A DNA stretch of 64,000 bases from Phycisphaerales bacterium. Lineage in GTDB: Bacteria > Planctomycetota > Phycisphaerae > Tepidisphaerales > Tepidisphaeraceae. Below the pieces are notes generated by a model that saw only the letters and a list, made by a program, of their open reading frames with translations, searched no databases and had not been told where the DNA came from. Position numbers and translations under genes: made by a program. Below, in pieces: positions 17,141 to 26,956 of the stretch; positions within the stretch are counted from its first letter, which is position 1, and every line of letters starts with the position of its first letter. The stretch is from the NCBI GenBank assembly GCA_020853095.1, contig JADYZN010000014.1:1-64000 (forward strand), in the 5' to 3' direction.

Positions 17141-18195
17141 GTTGTCAATAATTTCGTGAGCCACGGCACCGACCGGGTTCCATGCCAGCGGTGGTTGCCT
17201 TCAAAGACATCGTGTTGGAGATTTTTGCCAGCGCCAAACAGTCGATACGCCCTGGCCGCGATTCGCATCTGTGGAAGGACGTTGTTCACGCCGTCCGCGC
17301 CATTCAATGGGTCCTGCGTTCCGGTTTCGACCATCAGCGGACGGGGTGCGATCATCGCCGCCAGATCGCCCATGTCAATGGTTTCATACAGGTGGGGGAC
17401 GTAGTTGCACGAACAATTTCCAAACCGTTCCAGCAACGCCTGTTGATAGCCGTAAAAATAGCCGCTGACGACCGCGCCGCGGATGCGATCGTCCAGCGCG
17501 GTGGTCCAGAGGGTTTGCAAACCGCCGCCGGACAGGCCAGCGCATCCGATTCGGTCGGCGTCGCAATCCTTGCGGGTTTGGATGTAATCGATCAACCGGT
17601 GCAATTCCCATGCCCACATGCCGGTGACGGTCTGGCCCAGCGGATGGCCCATGTTGTTCAGCCAGGTGCAGGAGGAGGCCAGCGGATCGCCGCGGGCGGG
17701 TTCTTCCTGACGTTCGCCAAATCCGCGGGCATCGGGGCAGAAGCTGATCAGGCCGGCCCTGGCGAATTGCACGCCGTAATCGTAATTGTGATCGTCGATG
17801 GATTTCGCCACCTGTGGATTGTCGCGGATGCCGGCCACGGCGACTTTGCCACCGCCGCCGTGTCCGTGGGGGTTGATGACCGCCGCCGTGCGCCCGCGTG
17901 CGGATTTGGGGATCAGGACGAACAGCGGCATGATGATGCCCGGCTCGGTCTGAATCTCGACGCGCTGACGCCGATACTCGCCGCAGTCCACCTCATCGGT
18001 GATTTTCGGTTTCAGCGGACAGCGCACCATCGTGTCGTAACCGGTCAGCTCCATGAGTTTTTCGCGCAGTGCCTTGCGCCACTTGCGCCATTGGGCGGGG
18101 GTGGTGGCGCGAAGCCCCATGGATCGTTTCACACGTCCAAAGCGGCGGTGCATGGAGGGGAGGAGGGAATACTTGTTGATCTCTTGTGTGGCCAT
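17137..18195 (-). CDS. Alpha/beta hydrolase (acetyl-xylan-esterase/dienelactone-hydrolase type)
   Basis: The 352-aa protein has GCAGLSGGGLQT with the GxSxG nucleophile Ser. DPLNGADGV would hold the acidic residue and EGNHRWHGT the catalytic His. INPHGHGGGG precedes the core as in planctomycete esterases. The start is ATG 18195 (MATQEINKY); the frame is open upstream but with no family likeness. No signal peptide is seen. It is followed by the VCBS-repeat gene with a 4-bp overlap, so the two probably act together on one, perhaps glycan-related, substrate. Confidence 0.78.
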   Translation of the reverse strand: MATQEINKYSLLPSMHRRFGRVKRSMGLRATTPAQWRKWRKALREKLMELTGYDTMVRCPLKPKITDEVDCGEYRRQRVEIQTEPGIIMPLFVLIPKSARGRTAAVINPHGHGGGGKVAVAGIRDNPQVAKSIDDHNYDYGVQFARAGLISFCPDARGFGERQEEPARGDPLASSCTWLNNMGHPLGQTVTGMWAWELHRLIDYIQTRKDCDADRIGCAGLSGGGLQTLWTTALDDRIRGAVVSGYFYGYQQALLERFGNCSCNYVPHLYETIDMGDLAAMIAPRPLMVETGTQDPLNGADGVNNVLPQMRIAARAYRLFGAGKNLQHDVFEGNHRWHGTRSVPWLTKLLTT

Positions 18196-18209
18196 ATGAG
18201 GAGACGATC

Positions 18210-18593
18210 TTATCGACCGGACGATTCGACGGCCAGCGGGTTGCGTGCGAAGCACAAATCCTCGACCACCTTGCCCCCGATGAGATGCTGCTGAATGATG
18301 CGTTCGAGATTCTCCGGGTTGGCGTGGTGATACCAGGTTCCTTCGGGATAGACCACGCAGATCGGGCCGTCGATGCAGATGCGCAGACAGTCGCATTTGG
18401 TGCGATAGCAGGGGCCGTCGCTTCCAGCAAGATTCAGTTGTTTTAACCGTTTTTTGAGATAATCCCACGCCTGCTGGCCCTGTTCGGAGTCGATGCAATT
18501 GGGGCCGATGCAGAGAAGCAGGTGCCGCTTCAGTTTGCCGACGCCGAATTTGGCGGCCATCACGGGCGGAGCAAGTCGTTCGGGATTCGCCAT
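18210..18593 (-). CDS. Thioredoxin-like [2Fe-2S] ferredoxin
   Basis: The 127-aa protein has [10 protein letters not shown] near residue 25 and [24 protein letters not shown] in the middle, followed by WYHHANPEN. This matches thioredoxin-fold [2Fe-2S] ferredoxins, where two N-terminal and two central Cys bind the cluster. The protein probably carries electrons or holds iron in the cytoplasm. It sits 14 bp upstream of the hydrolase gene on the same strand. The ATG at 18593 is used. Confidence 0.85.
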   Translation of the reverse strand: MANPERLAPPVMAAKFGVGKLKRHLLLCIGPNCIDSEQGQQAWDYLKKRLKQLNLAGSDGPCYRTKCDCLRICIDGPICVVYPEGTWYHHANPENLERIIQQHLIGGKVVEDLCFARNPLAVESSGR

Positions 18594-18677
18594 GTCATGG
18601 GATTATACCCCTCTTTGTGCCGCATCATAGATTCGGTAGATTAAACGAATGTTCAGGGAACGATTGGAGAGCAACCC

Positions 18678-19868
18678 ATGCCCAGGGAAATGAACGTTTG
18701 TCTGATCGGCCAGAAATTCATGGGGCGGACGCACAGCAACGCCTATCTGAACGTAGCGAAGTTTTTTGATCTGCCGGTCGAGCCGAGGATGTATTGCATC
18801 TCTGGTCGAAACCGGATGGAACTGGAGGCTTTTGCCCATCGATGGGGCTGGCAGCATGCGCGGACCGACTGGCGGCAGGCCGTATCGGACCCGCAGGTGG
18901 GGCTGGTGGATGTCGGCACGCCCAATCACCTGCATTGCGAAATGTCGATCGCCGCGTTGGAGGCCGGCAAGCACGTCGCCTGCGAAAAGCCGCTGGCCGG
19001 CACGCTGGATGAGGCCCGTCAGATGCGTGATGCGGCCAAAAAACACCGGCGGCAAAAAACCTTCGTCTGGTACAACTATCGACGCACGCCGGCGGTGGCG
19101 CTGGCGTATCAACTGGCCCGCGAGGGTCGGCTGGGGCGGATTTATCACGTTCGGGCGTTTTATTTGCAGGAATGGGCCAAACCGGAGGTGCCGCTCCTGT
19201 GGCGATTTGACAAGCAGGCGGCCGGATCCGGGGCGCATGGCGACTTAGGGGCGCACATCATCGACATGGCGCGGTTCATCACCGCCGATGAGATCGTCGA
19301 GGTCAGCGGAGCGATTCAGGAAACATTCATCAAGGAACGCGACATCCCATCGCAAGGCGCCAAAGGGGGCATCGCCGGCGGGGCCAGATCGACCGGTCAG
19401 CGCAAAGGAAAAGTCACCATCGACGACGCCACGCTTTTTCTGGCGCGATTCAGGCAGGGGGCGGTGGCGTCGTTTGAATCGACCCGCATGGCCACCGGCA
19501 ATCAGAATAAAAACGGGCTGGAGATCAACGGGGACAAAGGCTCGATTTATTTCAACTTCGAGTCGATGAACGAGCTGATGTATTATGATGCCACGCTGCC
19601 GCGAAAAGTGCAGGGATGGCAGCGGATCCTGGTGACCAACGGGCCGAATCATCCCTATGCGTCGGCGTGGTGGCCGGATGGACATGGGCTTGGCTATGAG
19701 CACACCTTCGTCAATCAGGCGGCCGACATCATGAAAGTGCTGGGCGGGCAAAAGCCCCTGGTTCCGATGCCGGATTTTGAAGATGCCTATCAGACCCAGC
19801 GCGTGATGGAGGCGGCGGTCGTCAGCGCCCGCCAGTGGTGCGCGGTGAAATTGAACGAAATAAAATAA
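18678..19868 (+). CDS. Gfo/Idh/MocA family oxidoreductase
   Basis: This NAD(P)-dependent sugar or inositol dehydrogenase-type protein has 396 aa. The Rossmann N-terminus (MNVCLIGQKFMGRTHSNAY) carries a variant glycine motif, VDVGTPNHLH follows, and CEKPLAGT holds the catalytic Lys. GSGAHGDLGAHIIDMARF contains the conserved C-terminal-domain His. GGAG-type spacing lies before the ATG at 18678. There is no signal peptide, so it acts in the cytoplasm. A coiled-coil lipoprotein and a Rieske protein follow. Substrate unknown. Confidence 0.88.
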   Translation: MPREMNVCLIGQKFMGRTHSNAYLNVAKFFDLPVEPRMYCISGRNRMELEAFAHRWGWQHARTDWRQAVSDPQVGLVDVGTPNHLHCEMSIAALEAGKHVACEKPLAGTLDEARQMRDAAKKHRRQKTFVWYNYRRTPAVALAYQLAREGRLGRIYHVRAFYLQEWAKPEVPLLWRFDKQAAGSGAHGDLGAHIIDMARFITADEIVEVSGAIQETFIKERDIPSQGAKGGIAGGARSTGQRKGKVTIDDATLFLARFRQGAVASFESTRMATGNQNKNGLEINGDKGSIYFNFESMNELMYYDATLPRKVQGWQRILVTNGPNHPYASAWWPDGHGLGYEHTFVNQAADIMKVLGGQKPLVPMPDFEDAYQTQRVMEAAVVSARQWCAVKLNEIK

Positions 19869-19888
19869 AGCTGGTTTTCGGAGCAGAC

Positions 19889-20536
19889 ATGAATCGGATG
19901 AGATGGATTTTGGGGATGGCGGCGGGATGCGCGGTGCTGGCGGGTTGCGCCAAAAAAGGACCGCCGGCCACGCAACCGGCGACGCTGCCGACGGCCGTGT
20001 CAACCCGCTCGGAACTGGAACAGAAGATCCAACAGTTGCGACAGCGTTCGGAGGCGTTGGCCGATCACGCCGAACAACTGGCCGGCCGGACCGACCAGGA
20101 TCATCGGATGCTGGTCGGGCAGTCCCTGGCGGGTTTGGCGCAGGTGCTGCCGATCCTGGCCGGGTCACGGGCCGATGGAAGCCTTGATCAACGAATCGGG
20201 ATCATCGAGTCGTCGCTGAACAAACTGCGACACGAGGGGGATGAACCGCTGGCCGAGCCGACCATCAACACCGCCCTGCGCAGCGCTTCGGGATCGCTGG
20301 AACGAATCACGGAGGATCGTTTTGCCGATCAACCACAGGTTTTGGAGGCTCTGCGGCAGATCAAGGAGAAAATCGGCGAATTGGACACCACCCACGGGGC
20401 GATCCACCGGCTGGTGGTGGCCCGATGCCTGGAATTGATGTCTCAGGCGGTGTCGGAGATGTCTCAAACGACAATTGATCGGTGGCAGGATCAGATTCAG
20501 TTGATCCAACCGGCCGGCGATTCAGCGGGAGGATGA
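19889..20536 (+). CDS. Coiled-coil lipoprotein of unknown function
   Basis: MNRMRWILGMAAGCAVLAGC is a lipoprotein signal with lipobox LAGC, which decides the start at ATG 19889 (215 aa). After a Pro/Thr-rich linker the chain is mainly helical with heptad-like regions (LEQKIQQLRQRSEALADHAEQ and later segments). No enzyme motif is seen. It lies 20 bp after the Gfo/Idh/MocA gene and 6 bp before the Rieske gene. Confidence 0.7.
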   Translation: MNRMRWILGMAAGCAVLAGCAKKGPPATQPATLPTAVSTRSELEQKIQQLRQRSEALADHAEQLAGRTDQDHRMLVGQSLAGLAQVLPILAGSRADGSLDQRIGIIESSLNKLRHEGDEPLAEPTINTALRSASGSLERITEDRFADQPQVLEALRQIKEKIGELDTTHGAIHRLVVARCLELMSQAVSEMSQTTIDRWQDQIQLIQPAGDSAGG

Positions 20537-20542
20537 ACGAAC

Positions 20543-20854
20543 ATGCCCTGGACGAGCCTGTGCGAGCTAAGTGAGCTGACCGAAAACCAGGGGACATACG
20601 TCGAGATCGGCGGATTCCAACTGGCGGTCTTTTTAAGCGCCGGCAAGGTCCACGTGCTGGACAATCTTTGCCCGCACGCGGGAGGGAGCCTGGCGGGCGG
20701 CCACGTTGAAGAGGGCTGCGCGGTCTGCCCGGTGCATCACTGGTGTTTTCAGTTGGACAACGGGCAGATTCCCGGGTCGCCAGGGGTGGCGGTGAGGGTC
20801 TATCCGACGCGGTTGAAGCAGCGCGAAGGAGCGGGGACGCTGGTGCAGGCGTAA
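20543..20854 (+). CDS. Rieske [2Fe-2S] protein (NirD/ferredoxin-like)
   Basis: This 103-aa single-domain protein has the Rieske ligands in CPHAG and CPVHHWCFQL (Cys-x-His and Cys-x2-His). It resembles the small subunit of nitrite reductase and Rieske-type ferredoxins. It probably carries electrons in the cytoplasm. No partner oxygenase or reductase large subunit is adjacent; the nearest oxidoreductase is the Gfo/Idh/MocA gene two genes upstream. Confidence 0.88.
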   Translation: MPWTSLCELSELTENQGTYVEIGGFQLAVFLSAGKVHVLDNLCPHAGGSLAGGHVEEGCAVCPVHHWCFQLDNGQIPGSPGVAVRVYPTRLKQREGAGTLVQA

Positions 20855-20903
20855 TTGCCGATCTATTGAACACATCGCGGGATGAAGGCCGGGGTGGACG
20901 GCT

Positions 20904-22250
20904 TTATTTTCCCAGCAGCGCGCGCTCAACAAACCCGGTGTCCACGTCGCCGGACTGGAAAAACTGGTTGTCCATGATCTGAAGGTGCAGCGGGATGGTG
21001 GTTTTGACCGGCCAGATGTGAAACTCTCCCAGCGCCCGCCGCATGGCGGCGATCGCCTGGGCGCGGGTGGGGCGGTGTACGATCAGCTTGCCGATCATCG
21101 AATCATAGTTGGGCGGGATGCGGTATCCCGCGTAGGCGTGCGAATCCAATCGAACGCCCGGCCCGCCGGGAGCGCGAAATTCCTCAATCAATCCCGGCGA
21201 CGGGGCGAAATTGCGGGCCGGATCCTCCGCGTTGATGCGGCATTCAATGGCGCAGCCAAGCTGCGGGATCTCTTTTTGTTTGAACGGAAGCGGCTCGCCG
21301 GCGGCGATGCGAATCTGCTGCTTGATCAGGTCGATGCCGGTGACCTGTTCGGTGACCGGATGCTCGACCTGGATGCGGGCGTTGACTTCGAGGATGTAGA
21401 AATTCTGTTTTTTATCGACCAGGAATTCCACCGTGCCGGCGTTGGTGTAGCCGGCGGCTTTGACCAGCCGGACGGCCGATTCGCACAGTTTTTCGCGGAC
21501 ATCCTGCTTCAATACCGGGCAGGGGGATTCCTCGACCAGCTTCTGGTGACGCCGCTGCATGGAGCAGTCCCGCTCCCACAGATGCACGGCGTTGCCATGG
21601 TTGTCGGCCAGCACCTGCACCTCGACGTGCCGGCCGAATTCGACGTATTTTTCAATGTAGACGGTGGAATCCTTGAAGGCGTTTTCGGCCTCGGCCTGCG
21701 CCTGCTTCAATCCCGCGCGCAAGGACACATCATTGTGAGCCACCCGCATTCCGCGCCCGCCGCCGCCGGCCGCGGCCTTGATGATGACCGGATAGCCGAT
21801 CTCGGCCGCGAGTTTCAGCGCGGTCTTCTCGTCTTCGATGGCCCCATCCGAGCCGGGAACGGTGGGAACCTTGGCTTTTTTCGCCAGTTTCTTGCAGGCC
21901 ACCTTGTCGCCCACGGCCGCCATGGCGCTGACCGGCGGGCCGATGAATTCGATCTTGCAACTTCGGCAGATTTCCGCGAAATGGGCGTTTTCCGCCAAAA
22001 ACCCATACCCCGGATGAATCGCCTGCACGTCCGCGATTTCGGCCGCGGAGATGATGTGCGGTATGTTCAAATACGATTCGGCCGGCGGGGCGTCGCCGAT
22101 GCAAATGGCCTGGTCGGCGAGCTTCAGATAGGCCGCATCCTTGTCGGCGGTCGAATAGACGACGGCGGTCTGCACCCCCATCTCGCGGCAGGCGCGAATG
22201 ATTCGTAGGGCGATTTCACCACGGTTGGCAATAAGAATCTTGGAAAACAT
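20904..22250 (-). CDS. accC: Biotin carboxylase subunit of acetyl-CoA carboxylase
   Basis: It carboxylates biotin on AccB using ATP and bicarbonate, the first half of malonyl-CoA formation. The 448-aa protein begins with [17 protein letters not shown]. It has the ATP-grasp loop [11 protein letters not shown], the [17 protein letters not shown] segment and [14 protein letters not shown]. The length is standard. It follows accB with the DUF1569 gene between them, which is unusual. The start is ATG 22250, and it converges with the Rieske gene. Confidence 0.96.
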   Translation of the reverse strand: MFSKILIANRGEIALRIIRACREMGVQTAVVYSTADKDAAYLKLADQAICIGDAPPAESYLNIPHIISAAEIADVQAIHPGYGFLAENAHFAEICRSCKIEFIGPPVSAMAAVGDKVACKKLAKKAKVPTVPGSDGAIEDEKTALKLAAEIGYPVIIKAAAGGGGRGMRVAHNDVSLRAGLKQAQAEAENAFKDSTVYIEKYVEFGRHVEVQVLADNHGNAVHLWERDCSMQRRHQKLVEESPCPVLKQDVREKLCESAVRLVKAAGYTNAGTVEFLVDKKQNFYILEVNARIQVEHPVTEQVTGIDLIKQQIRIAAGEPLPFKQKEIPQLGCAIECRINAEDPARNFAPSPGLIEEFRAPGGPGVRLDSHAYAGYRIPPNYDSMIGKLIVHRPTRAQAIAAMRRALGEFHIWPVKTTIPLHLQIMDNQFFQSGDVDTGFVERALLGK

Positions 22251-22260
22251 GGGTGGAAAT

Positions 22261-22716
22261 TCAGCTCCCCGCGGAAACCGGTGACAGATACGACAAGTGA
22301 TGCGCGCAATGAATCAGATTCAATTTCCGGGCATCGGCGTCATTGAGTTGGCCGAATATCCGGTGCGGCGGAATCGGGCCAGGAAACGTCTTGAAGGTTT
22401 GAAGGCTGGCGATCAGGGCGTCGATCGCCGAATCGCCCGCATCCGGCGGAGGAACCATCCCCTCCGGCGCGACGATTCCATCCGGAAGCCGGCCGGTCGC
22501 CAGCACCTGCTGAAATTGCGCCTTGCGGGCATCCTGTTCGGGCGTGTTTGGGGCAAACGGCCCGGCTTTCATGCGATTATGCACGCCGACATTCAGATGC
22601 CAGCACACCTGTGGCAAATTCCATCTACCGGCCTGCGTATAGCCGCTCCTCAATTTCCTGACGTCCGCGATGACGTCATCTTCGGTGTTGAAATTGAGCG
22701 ATCGTCGCTGGTTCAT
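22261..22716 (-). CDS. DUF1569 family protein (DinB-like fold)
   Basis: [22 protein letters not shown] and [20 protein letters not shown], with His at helix ends, match DUF1569, a helical family related to DinB-like metal proteins. The product is 151 aa and its role is unknown. The ATG at 22716 overlaps the accB stop (ATGA), and 10 bp separate it from accC, so it is embedded in the acetyl-CoA carboxylase operon. Confidence 0.78.
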   Translation of the reverse strand: MNQRRSLNFNTEDDVIADVRKLRSGYTQAGRWNLPQVCWHLNVGVHNRMKAGPFAPNTPEQDARKAQFQQVLATGRLPDGIVAPEGMVPPPDAGDSAIDALIASLQTFKTFPGPIPPHRIFGQLNDADARKLNLIHCAHHLSYLSPVSAGS

Positions 22717-23225
22717 GGCTTGACCAGAAAGAGGGTTTGTCCGAATTCGACGCTCTGGCCGTTGTTGATCAGAACCTTGGCGATGGTGCCGCGGGTCTCG
22801 GCTTTGATGTTGTTGAAAACCTTCATCGCCTCGATGACGCACACGTCCGTCTCCTCGTCGACGCGCGTGCCGACTGAGACAAACGGCTTGGCATCCGGCG
22901 ATGAGGCGGCGTAAAAAGTGCCGACCATGGGGGATTTGATGGGGACCAGCCCCGCATCCGCGTCGGCCGTCGCCGGCGTTGCCGCGGCGGGAGCGGACGA
23001 TGCCGCGGGCGAAACGACGGCGGCGGGTGGGGCGGCATAGGTTGGCGCCCCCATCACCACGCCCTGCGGGCCGCGTTTGAGGATGATCCGCTGTTTGCCT
23101 TCGCGGACGTCCACGGTCGTCAGGTCGTTGTCGGCCATCAGCCGGACGATCTCCTGCAACAGACGAACGTCCATGGGGGAACTGGTCGCCGGTTCGGAAG
23201 TTTTCTTTGTTTTTTTCTCGCTCAA
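22713..23225 (-). CDS. accB: Biotin carboxyl carrier protein of acetyl-CoA carboxylase
   Basis: This 170-aa protein has an N-terminal helical region ([20 protein letters not shown]), an Ala/Pro-rich linker at about residues 65-95 and a C-terminal biotinyl domain. The biotin-accepting Lys lies in [12 protein letters not shown], where Val replaces the usual Met after Lys. [16 protein letters not shown] is typical of AccB. It carries carboxyl-biotin from AccC to the carboxyltransferase, whose genes are not in this window. Confidence 0.94.
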   Translation of the reverse strand: MSEKKTKKTSEPATSSPMDVRLLQEIVRLMADNDLTTVDVREGKQRIILKRGPQGVVMGAPTYAAPPAAVVSPAASSAPAAATPATADADAGLVPIKSPMVGTFYAASSPDAKPFVSVGTRVDEETDVCVIEAMKVFNNIKAETRGTIAKVLINNGQSVEFGQTLFLVKP

Positions 23226-23264
23226 GGTCCAGGTCCTTGTTCAGGGTCGGCCGTCCGAGGACGG

Positions 23265-24395
23265 CTATTCCATATGGTTGGCTTCAAAACTACGGTCGAG
23301 GCTGGACAGAACCTCGCAACCGGAGTGCGTGATGAGGACATCATCCTCAATCCGCACGCCTCCAAAGCCGGGCAGATAAATTCCCGGCTCAACGGTCACA
23401 ATCATGCCCGGCCGCAACTCTTCCTCGCCGCCGGTTCGACGGAGCGTGGGCAGCTCGTGAATCTCGCGTCCGATGCCATGACCCAGCCCGTGCCCGAATT
23501 CATTGCCATACCCGCCGCGGGTGATGATGTCCCGGGCCACGGCGTCCGCCTGCTGGGTGGTCACCCCGGGACGCAAAAACTTGATGGCGGCCTTTTGCGC
23601 CTCGTGCACCAGGTTGTAAATTTCCTTGAATTTCGGGTTGACCCTTCCGATCATCAACGTCCGGGTCAGGTCCGAACAGTATCCTTTGAACAACGCCCCC
23701 CAGTCAATCAGCAACGGCTGATCCCGCTGGATGAGGGTTTCGCCGGGGCGGTAATGAGGCAGGGAGCTGTTGACCCCCGATGCGACGATCACCGGAAAAC
23801 TGCTGTTGGTCGCCCCCCGCGAGCGAAGCTCAAAAACCAGCAATCCCGCGAGATAGTTTTCGCTTTGCCCCACCTCGATCGCGCCGCGAAACGCCTCAAA
23901 CGCCTCTTCGGCGATGCCGACCGATTTACGGATCAGGTCGGTTTCGGTGTCATCCTTGACCTTGCGAATGTTGGTCAGGACGTTTTCCAGGGGAACCAGT
24001 TCAGGGGCGATCTTGTTTTTTTGCTGTTTGAATGCGGTCAGAAGTGCGTCAATTTGTCCGACCGTCGTAAAGTTGGCCTCAAAGCCGACTTTTTTCAGAT
24101 TCGCCCCCGCGACGACCCCCGCCACGCTATCGGACATTTTGCCATCGCGAATGGTGGTTTTCAGCCAGCCCGCCTCGATTTCAGCTTGTTCCTTGTATCG
24201 AAAATCCGTGATGAGGAAAAAATCCTTCTGCGTGATCAGGCCGATGGAATCATCGCCGGTAAAATTCGTCAGGTAAGCCAGGTCCGGCGGGTGGGTCAGC
24301 AACAGGCCATCAATGCCAACGTGCTTCATCGCATCACGGACGCTTTTATGGCGAACTTTAAGATAAGCCTTGGCTCGTGAAACGATGGTCTTCAT
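23265..24395 (-). CDS. Xaa-Pro aminopeptidase-type M24 metallopeptidase
   Basis: This is a 376-aa creatinase-like protein with a pita-bread metallopeptidase domain. Metal ligands appear as Asp in IDWGALFKGYCSDLTR, His in GHGLGHGIGREIHELP, Glu in VTVEPGIYLPG and Glu in GVRIEDD. It probably removes N-terminal residues before proline. It stands 39 bp upstream of accB on the same strand, an arrangement also common in other bacteria (pepP/pepQ with accBC). The ATG is at 24395. Confidence 0.9.
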   Translation of the reverse strand: MKTIVSRAKAYLKVRHKSVRDAMKHVGIDGLLLTHPPDLAYLTNFTGDDSIGLITQKDFFLITDFRYKEQAEIEAGWLKTTIRDGKMSDSVAGVVAGANLKKVGFEANFTTVGQIDALLTAFKQQKNKIAPELVPLENVLTNIRKVKDDTETDLIRKSVGIAEEAFEAFRGAIEVGQSENYLAGLLVFELRSRGATNSSFPVIVASGVNSSLPHYRPGETLIQRDQPLLIDWGALFKGYCSDLTRTLMIGRVNPKFKEIYNLVHEAQKAAIKFLRPGVTTQQADAVARDIITRGGYGNEFGHGLGHGIGREIHELPTLRRTGGEEELRPGMIVTVEPGIYLPGFGGVRIEDDVLITHSGCEVLSSLDRSFEANHME

Positions 24396-24500
24396 GCCGC
24401 AAATTCACCCGTGACAAGAGATTAACGACTGTTGCCGTGCATTGGACAGTAATCGGGAGGATGGTCGGATGTCAACGGATGTCGATGGGGAGACGGCCCG

Positions 24501-25292
24501 TCAAACCGCTGGTGATTTGAGCGTATTGGTCTGATCCAACGCCCCAAATCGTCGATGCCGCCCGGAAAAGGCCACAATCGCCTCGTGAAGGTCCATTTCT
24601 GCGAAATCGGGCCACAAGACCGGGCTGACAAACAGCTCGGCATAACTGATCTGCCATAGCAGATAATTGCTAATCCGCATCTCGCCGGCGGTGCGAATCA
24701 ACAAATCCGGGTCGGGCATCGCGGCCGTGTACAAATGATCGCCGATGGTCTGTTCGTCGATCTGATCGGCCTGTAATTGCCCCTGCTGCACCTTGCGCAC
24801 GATCTCACGGACGGCGTCGGTGATCTCGGCCCGGCTGCCATAATTGATTGCCAGAACAAGGTTTAAGCCATCGTTGTTTCGGGTCTGATCAAGCGTGATG
24901 CGCATCTCCTCCAGCACCGGTTCGGGAAGATGATCCAGCCGACCGATCTGGTGGAAACGGATGTTGTTCTTCATCATCGTCGGCCGTTCCTGTTGCAGGT
25001 AGTCAATGTACATTTGCATCAGGAACTCGACTTCCTGGGCCGGCCGTTTCCAGTTTTCGATGCTGAACGAGTAGAGCGTCAGAAAATCCGGGCCGCCGTA
25101 TTCTTTGCGAAGACGGGCCGCCTCGGTGACGATCCGGCGAACCGTATCCGCACCGGCCTGGTGTCCCTGAATGCGCGGACGCCCCTGGCGGACCGCCCAG
25201 CGGCCGTTGCCATCCATGATGATGGCGATGTGACGGGGAAATCGCTCCGGGGCGATGGCCTTCAACGGATGGTTTGGCGGATCGGTGTTCAT
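24501..25292 (-). CDS. uppS: Isoprenyl (undecaprenyl) diphosphate synthase
   Basis: It condenses isopentenyl diphosphate onto farnesyl diphosphate to make the lipid carrier of wall and surface glycans. HIAIIMDGNGRWA contains the catalytic Asp. LYSFSIENWKRP and the C-terminal DLLIRTAGEMRISNYLLWQ motifs are typical. The start is ATG 25292 (263 aa), because upstream codons in the same frame overlap cimA and lack similarity. It is 26 bp behind cimA. Confidence 0.95.
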   Translation of the reverse strand: MNTDPPNHPLKAIAPERFPRHIAIIMDGNGRWAVRQGRPRIQGHQAGADTVRRIVTEAARLRKEYGGPDFLTLYSFSIENWKRPAQEVEFLMQMYIDYLQQERPTMMKNNIRFHQIGRLDHLPEPVLEEMRITLDQTRNNDGLNLVLAINYGSRAEITDAVREIVRKVQQGQLQADQIDEQTIGDHLYTAAMPDPDLLIRTAGEMRISNYLLWQISYAELFVSPVLWPDFAEMDLHEAIVAFSGRHRRFGALDQTNTLKSPAV

Positions 25293-25318
25293 AACGCTTA
25301 TTTGGATGCCTCGGATCC

Positions 25319-26956
25319 TCAGACGCCGGCGGCCGCACGTTCGGCTCTCACGAGCGTTTCGGGGTGGCGTTCCTCCTCGCAATGGATCAGATGATACTCG
25401 TACGCATCCAGCAATGCCTGCCAACTGGCGTCGATGATGTTGGCGCTGACGCCGATGGTCCCGAAATTTTCCCGCGACCCATCGAGACGCTCGCGGCGGC
25501 ATTCGATGATCACCCGCACCGCGGCGGCCGTCTCCTCGCGGCTGTTGATCACCCTCACCTTGTAGTCGGTCAGCCGCACCTGTTCAATCTGCGGATAGTG
25601 CTTCATCAGCGCCTTGCGGATCGCTCCATCGAGCGAATTGACCGGGCCATCCCCCTCGGCCACGCGATGTTCCACCTGGTCGCCGATCCGCAGTTTTAAC
25701 GTCGCCTCGGCGACCGGCTCGGCGTTGTTCATTCTCTGGATGATCACCCGGTAATGGTCCAGGTCGAAAAATTGCTTGTGCCGTCCGATCTGCTTTCGCA
25801 GCAGCAGTTCAAAGCTCCCCTCGGCCGCTTCAAACTGATAGCCGGCGTTTTCCATGTCCTGGACTTTTCCCAGCACCTTTCGCAAAGCCACCTTGTCCGA
25901 AGCGATGTCGAACTTGGTGCCGAGTTTGGCGGTGATGTTGCTGGCCCCGGACATTTCGCTGATGAGGATTTTTCGCGTATTTCCCACGGTTTCCGGCTTG
26001 ACGTGCTCGTAGGTGCTGGCGTCCTTCTGCACCGCGTGGACGTGCATTCCTCCCTTGTGGGCGAATGCGCTGGAACCGACGTATGGGCGGCTGGGCACGA
26101 GGTTGACGTTGGCGGTTTCGTAGACGTACCGGCTGACCTCGGTCAATTTACGCAGTGAATCCTCCCGCATGCAGTCATAACCATACTTGACCCTCAGGTT
26201 GGCGATCAGCGGGATCAGGTCCATGTTGCCGCAGCGTTCGCCGACGCCGTTGATGGTCCCCTGGACGTGATTGGCGCCGCCGCGAACGCCCGCCAGGCCG
26301 TTGGCGGTGGCCACGTCGCTATCGTTGTGGGTGTGAACGCCGATCACCGCCCCGGTCTCTTTCAGCACGGCGGCGACGGTGGATTCGACAAATTCCGGCA
26401 TGCTGCCCCCCAGCGTGTCGCACAGGCACAACACCGATGCGCCGGCCTTCAGCGCCGCGTGCAACGTCCGCAGGGCGTATTGCGGGTTGTCGCGATAGGT
26501 GTCGAAAAACAGCTCGGCATCATAGACGACTTTTCGGCCGGCCGATGTCATAAGCCCGACGGTGTCCGAGATCATCTCCAGGTTTTCCTCCAGCGAGACG
26601 TTCAGCACTTTTTTGACGTGGAAATCGCTGGTCTTGCCGACGATCGTCACCACGGGCGTTTGCGCATCCAGCAGCGACTTCATCCCCGGATCCTCCTGGG
26701 CTTTCATGCCGCGGCGGCGGGTCATGCCGAACGCCGACACCTGCGCGTGCTTCATGCGGATCTGTCGGATTTCGCGGAAGAACGCTTCATCCTTGGGGTT
26801 GGACAGGGGAAACCCCCCCTCGACGTAATCAACGCCCAGATCGTCGAGCTTTTGTGCGATCAGCAACTTGTCCTGTAGGGATAGATTGAAACCCTCCCCC
26901 TGCGTGCCGTCGCGGAGGGTGGTGTCGTAGATTTCGATTCGGCGTGTCGTGGCCAT
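25319..26956 (-). CDS. cimA: (R)-citramalate synthase
   Basis: It probably condenses pyruvate with acetyl-CoA to citramalate, the start of the threonine-independent isoleucine route. The HMGL-like domain has IEIYDTTLRDGTQGEGFNLS at residues 6-25 and metal-binding HTHND. A LeuA-type regulatory domain is at the C-terminus. The 545-aa length and the YVEGGFPLSNPKD motif fit the cimA (LeuA-like) branch rather than isopropylmalate synthase. Feedback inhibition through the C-terminal domain is likely. Confidence 0.9.
   Translation of the reverse strand: MATTRRIEIYDTTLRDGTQGEGFNLSLQDKLLIAQKLDDLGVDYVEGGFPLSNPKDEAFFREIRQIRMKHAQVSAFGMTRRRGMKAQEDPGMKSLLDAQTPVVTIVGKTSDFHVKKVLNVSLEENLEMISDTVGLMTSAGRKVVYDAELFFDTYRDNPQYALRTLHAALKAGASVLCLCDTLGGSMPEFVESTVAAVLKETGAVIGVHTHNDSDVATANGLAGVRGGANHVQGTINGVGERCGNMDLIPLIANLRVKYGYDCMREDSLRKLTEVSRYVYETANVNLVPSRPYVGSSAFAHKGGMHVHAVQKDASTYEHVKPETVGNTRKILISEMSGASNITAKLGTKFDIASDKVALRKVLGKVQDMENAGYQFEAAEGSFELLLRKQIGRHKQFFDLDHYRVIIQRMNNAEPVAEATLKLRIGDQVEHRVAEGDGPVNSLDGAIRKALMKHYPQIEQVRLTDYKVRVINSREETAAAVRVIIECRRERLDGSRENFGTIGVSANIIDASWQALLDAYEYHLIHCEEERHPETLVRAERAAAGV

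Noticed and set aside
25293-25502. N-terminal extension of UppS overlapping cimA
   Set aside because: Arg-rich, out of family, and overlaps a well-supported gene; the normal start is ATG 25292.
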